A DNA stretch of 64,000 nt from NORP259 sp041398705 (GTDB taxonomy: Bacteria > Planctomycetota > UBA1135 > GCA-002686595), in assembly GCA_041398705.1 (NCBI GenBank), contig JAWKUI010000010.1, positions 62,001 through 126,000 of the forward strand. The letters are read 5' to 3'. This document shows, piece after piece, positions 60,993 to 64,000 of the stretch. The notes under the pieces are model-generated. The model had not been told where the DNA came from. It searched no databases and saw only the letters and a list, made by a program, of their open reading frames with translations. Both the position numbers and the translations under genes were made by a program. The stretch's first letter is position 1; each line of letters starts with the position of its first letter.

Positions 60993-63815
60993 CTATTGCC
61001 AGAGTTCGCGCCAGTCCGGTTTCGCCGCCTGGTTCTGGCCTTGCAGGGCCGCGAGTAGGGCGGGGGAGACTTGCAGGGATTCGAGCGCGGTTTCGGACAG
61101 GACCTGGCCGGCGGCTTCGACGATCGAAGCGGGGTCGAGGTGCTGGTAGCGGTAGACCTGGCTGGGGCGACCGCACTTGGAGTACTTGCGCACGGCGAGG
61201 GTGCGTTGTTTGACGCCGACGATCGAACCGATGTTGTCGAGCAAGCCCGCTTCGCCGTCGACTACGGCGACCACGGGGACGCGGCGGCCGGCCAGGGAGA
61301 CGAGGCCGGCGACCGAGTCGCTGGCGCCCGCCACGGCGTGTAGGTCGCCGTGCACGCCCAGGCCTTCGCGCAGGTGGCGGTAGCCGGAGTTCTCGCCGAG
61401 GATGCCGAGCAGCAGTTCGGGGGAGCTGACGACGAAGACGTTGGCGAAGATGCCCTTCGCGAGCAGGCTTTCGGCCGCTTCGACCGCCTCGGGCACCAGG
61501 GCGCCCATGACGAACAGGTTCAGCACGTTGTCGCCGGGTTCGTACCCCGCGTAGCCGGTCCAGTCGAGCAGGCGGTAGGCGCCGGCGAGGGCTTCGTCGC
61601 GCACCACGGCCAGCAGTTCCTCGTCGCTGCGCGCGGGCACGGTGGACTCGTCCACACCGGCGAGCCAGGCGGCGGGCATGCCCGCGGGCACGAGCGGCTC
61701 GGCCGGCAAACTCGCCTTGTTACGCGCCTGGCGCCGCACGCTGTCGAGCAGCAGGGCCTGGGGCAGTTCGCGGGTCGTGCCGCGGATCAACACGGCGTTC
61801 CGGCCCTCATAGTCCTTGTTCACGTGGCGCCGCATGGCGTCGGAGAGGATCCAATCCATCTCACACGCGAAACTCGGCTCCCAGGTGATCAGGCCCGGCA
61901 TCTGGATGTCGCTCTTCCAGGAGTGCTGGGCGCCCTCCGACGACAGGCTGACGCCCGACGGCGTGCCGATCATCGCGAAGGAACCGCCCCAGTACGCGCT
62001 GTAGTAGAGCTGGTCGAGGGCACGCTTCAGGAAGAAGTCGTAGACCGTCATGATGGGGAAGAGCGGCACGCCGGTGAACTGGCCCATCATGCCGAACGAA
62101 CCCACCGCGCACATCACGTTGGCTTCGGCGATCTCGAAGCGGATGTGGCGCGTATTGCGGTTCTCGCTCGCCACCATCTCCGGGTGGCGGTACTCGATGC
62201 CGAGTTTCTTCTCGAGCGTCGCGTCGTTGGCACCCGGGCCGTAGACGCGGGTGTTCATCGCGCTCGAGATGTTGGTCGAAGAACCGACGTCCGGGGACAT
62301 GGTCAGCGCGAGCTGCGCGATCGGGCCCCAGGGTTTCTCGTCGGCGGAAAGCTCCTGGCTCGAGCCGTCTGCACCGCCCAGACGCACGAGTTTGGCGGCG
62401 AGCTGCCCCCAAGCCCATTGCGTATGCGCCATGCGCATCATCGACGTGTTCACGCCCAGGTCCGACTGGGGCGCGCCGACTTCGGACAACGCCGCCTGCA
62501 GCTCGCCCAGGTTCTTCTCGATGAACGCGCGGTGCGCATCGCGGCCGTTGCGCAGCTCCTCGCCGCGCGCCCCGCAGAACGCGCCTTCGTCGGAGTCCTT
62601 GTCGAATCGCGCGAACGGATCGTCCAGGCTCAGGCCGGCATTCGCGAGGATCGCCTCGACCTCGGACTGCTTCGGCAGGGTGCTGTGGTTGGCGGGATCC
62701 GCCAGGCATTCGAGCCCCCAGCCCTTGAGCGTATGCACGATCACCATCGTGGGCTGGCGCGGGTTCTCCTTGCTCTTGCGCAGGGCCGCCACCAGGGTCG
62801 GATAGCAGTGGCCGCCCGCGTCGAGCAGGGCGCGCAGGACTTCGGCGTCGGAGAGCCCTTTGAGCAGCGGCTCGCAGGCCTTGTCCTTGGCCACGAACAT
62901 CGCGCGCACCGCCTGCGGATCGCGCGCCAGCAGCAGCATCTGGAACTCGTAGTCGGTCAGGCTCTTCTCGAAGATGCCGCGCAGCGCCGCGCCTTCTTTG
63001 CCTTTCGCGAAAAGCTCCTCGCGGTACTGGCCGTGCCGCACCTGGATCACGTCCCAGCCGTTCGCTTCGGCGGTCAGGCCGATGCGCTCGCAGTCGTGGT
63101 GCGCGAGGCCGCGCTCATTCACCGCGCGGGTGCCATCGAGGTTCTGGCGGTTGTAATCGACGATCCAGGTCACGTTGCCTAGCTCGCGCTCGGCGATCTC
63201 CGGGATCGCCTCGAACAGTGAACCTTCGCGGAATTCGCTGTCGCCGATGAGCGCCCAGAAGTGCGCGCCTTCGGGCACTGCGAAGCCGTGGTCGGTCGCG
63301 TAGCGGTACGCCAGGGCCACGTAGGCCAGCGAAACCGGCGGAATGCCCACCGTGCCCGTCGGCAGGTAGTGGAAGGCATCGGGGTCGGTGGCGGCGTGAT
63401 AACTCTGGAACGTGTGCGGGTATTCGTCGGTGGGGAAGGCGCGCAGTTGCGTCATCGCCTTCTTCGCCTCCGCTTCGCTGAACCACTCCTGGCCGGTCGT
63501 GCCGCGGAACCAGTCCACCTTCGGCCCGTGGCGGAACACGCCGAGCAGGTTGCCCAGGGCGTGGTCCATGGGCGAGGCGTGCGGCTTGTGCGCGAAGTAG
63601 TCGCCGGGACCGGCCACTTCCAGGTGCAGGGCGCTCTGGATGTGCAGGCTGGAGGCGCAGGAGGCGGGGTGGCCGCCCACCTTGGGGTCGCCGGCTTCCT
63701 TGCTCTTGCGGTGGTTGGCCAGGTGGATCATCGCCACCATCTGGGCGAAGGCCCGGTAGGCGATGCGTTCCTGACACGAAGTCTCAGCGGTCACGGGGGA
63801 AGCTTGGGTGATCAT
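60993..63815 (-). CDS. aceE: Homodimeric pyruvate dehydrogenase E1-like ThDP enzyme (AceE type)
   Basis: The protein is 940 aa (E. coli AceE 887). The start is the ATG at 63815. AceE/transketolase-type features: HPASCASSLHIQSALHLEVA and YFAHKPHASPMDHALG near the N-terminus, ThDP motif GDSEFREGSLFEA with WIVDYNRQNLDG (G-D-S-E to N-x-Q), VHTLKGWGLECLA, ASENRNTRHIRFEIAEAN in the Pyr domain, YYSAYWGGSFAMIGTPSGVS, and QHSWKSDIQMPGLITWEPSF. It probably converts pyruvate with lipoyl-E2 to acetyl-E2. No E2 or E3 gene lies in the window. A transketolase-like side activity cannot be excluded. A strong terminator follows it. Confidence 0.85.
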   Translation of the reverse strand: MITQASPVTAETSCQERIAYRAFAQMVAMIHLANHRKSKEAGDPKVGGHPASCASSLHIQSALHLEVAGPGDYFAHKPHASPMDHALGNLLGVFRHGPKVDWFRGTTGQEWFSEAEAKKAMTQLRAFPTDEYPHTFQSYHAATDPDAFHYLPTGTVGIPPVSLAYVALAYRYATDHGFAVPEGAHFWALIGDSEFREGSLFEAIPEIAERELGNVTWIVDYNRQNLDGTRAVNERGLAHHDCERIGLTAEANGWDVIQVRHGQYREELFAKGKEGAALRGIFEKSLTDYEFQMLLLARDPQAVRAMFVAKDKACEPLLKGLSDAEVLRALLDAGGHCYPTLVAALRKSKENPRQPTMVIVHTLKGWGLECLADPANHSTLPKQSEVEAILANAGLSLDDPFARFDKDSDEGAFCGARGEELRNGRDAHRAFIEKNLGELQAALSEVGAPQSDLGVNTSMMRMAHTQWAWGQLAAKLVRLGGADGSSQELSADEKPWGPIAQLALTMSPDVGSSTNISSAMNTRVYGPGANDATLEKKLGIEYRHPEMVASENRNTRHIRFEIAEANVMCAVGSFGMMGQFTGVPLFPIMTVYDFFLKRALDQLYYSAYWGGSFAMIGTPSGVSLSSEGAQHSWKSDIQMPGLITWEPSFACEMDWILSDAMRRHVNKDYEGRNAVLIRGTTRELPQALLLDSVRRQARNKASLPAEPLVPAGMPAAWLAGVDESTVPARSDEELLAVVRDEALAGAYRLLDWTGYAGYEPGDNVLNLFVMGALVPEAVEAAESLLAKGIFANVFVVSSPELLLGILGENSGYRHLREGLGVHGDLHAVAGASDSVAGLVSLAGRRVPVVAVVDGEAGLLDNIGSIVGVKQRTLAVRKYSKCGRPSQVYRYQHLDPASIVEAAGQVLSETALESLQVSPALLAALQGQNQAAKPDWRELWQ

Positions 63816-64000
63816 GGCGTAGGGGGGCCCGGCGCGGGTGGGGCAGACCCACGGCACCGGGGGCCTCTAGAATAGGTTTCGGCCGGGGGGGATCCAGGCC
63901 CTGACCCGTGGAAGTCGGGTCTCCAAAGGAGCCTCGGGCGGTCCCATGCGCTCCACGGCGTCCTGAAAGTGGGCCACCGGAGGGCCTTCGACCGATTCCT

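Noticed and set aside
60993..64000. Long antisense open frames opposite the AceE-like gene and other genes
   Set aside because: High-GC codon bias creates long opposite-strand frames. The AceE protein has conserved motifs while the opposite frames have none.

Overview
The window is GC-rich chromosomal DNA from a free-living bacterium. It is densely coded, with many 1-4 nt stop/start overlaps, and contains no phage, transposon or CRISPR. Several traits point to Planctomycetota or a close relative: a Ser/Thr kinase gene overlapping an ECF-type sigma factor gene, a DUF1573 protein, a formylglycine-enzyme-like lipoprotein, von Willebrand/HEAT proteins, and large acidic membrane proteins without recognisable families. 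This assignment is an inference from gene content; no rRNA is present.

Layout. 1-2.4 kb: the end of miaB, then rplM-rpsI and yebC. 2.4-8.7 kb: signalling genes (receiver/degenerate GGDEF protein, unknown protein, kinase, sigma factor) and envelope proteins. 9.0-10.6 kb: a DUF1573 gene broken by one frameshift. 10.8-17.9 kb: a type IV pilus-type motor cluster (two GspE/PilB ATPases around a PilT, a PilC, and a histidine kinase). 17.9-24.3 kb: two CNNM/CorC proteins (the second frameshifted), two small membrane proteins, an OmpA-type lipoprotein, a SUMF1-fold lipoprotein and rsmA. 24.7-28.3 kb: dnaG-rpoD. 28.6-36.2 kb: a coiled-coil zinc-ribbon protein, a beta-barrel protein and a TIGR01212 radical SAM protein on the minus strand, then selB and a large acidic membrane protein. 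36.3-37.7 kb (minus): a cobalamin riboswitch followed by a secreted beta-propeller. 37.9-39.7 kb: a HEAT-VWA protein with two frameshifts, and tRNA-Pro(CGG). 40.2-46.9 kb: rho with a long charged N-terminus and a Gld-like ABC operon. 47.0-55.4 kb: a pilin gene diverging from a seven-gene type II secretion/type IV pilus operon. 55.6-63.8 kb: a 2-oxoglutarate dehydrogenase E2-E1 fusion, a tandem universal stress protein, a Nudix hydrolase and an AceE-like pyruvate dehydrogenase E1.

How the parts work together. The two pilus/secretion clusters are complementary: one has motors and a platform but no secretin or pilin; the other has secretin, alignment proteins, ATPase, platform and pilin. The two large ThDP enzymes at the end supply oxidative decarboxylation for central carbon metabolism. 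The most notable unit is the B12 riboswitch, whose predicted transcript starts at its P1 stem. The next gene is a YncE/YVTN-type beta-propeller whose ribosome binding site lies in a hairpin loop. This recalls the riboswitch-controlled BtuG propellers of Bacteroidetes and suggests a cobalamin-capture protein.

Three genes contain four single-base frameshifts. Two are base losses at homopolymers and two are base gains; assembly error should be excluded before calling any of them a pseudogene.
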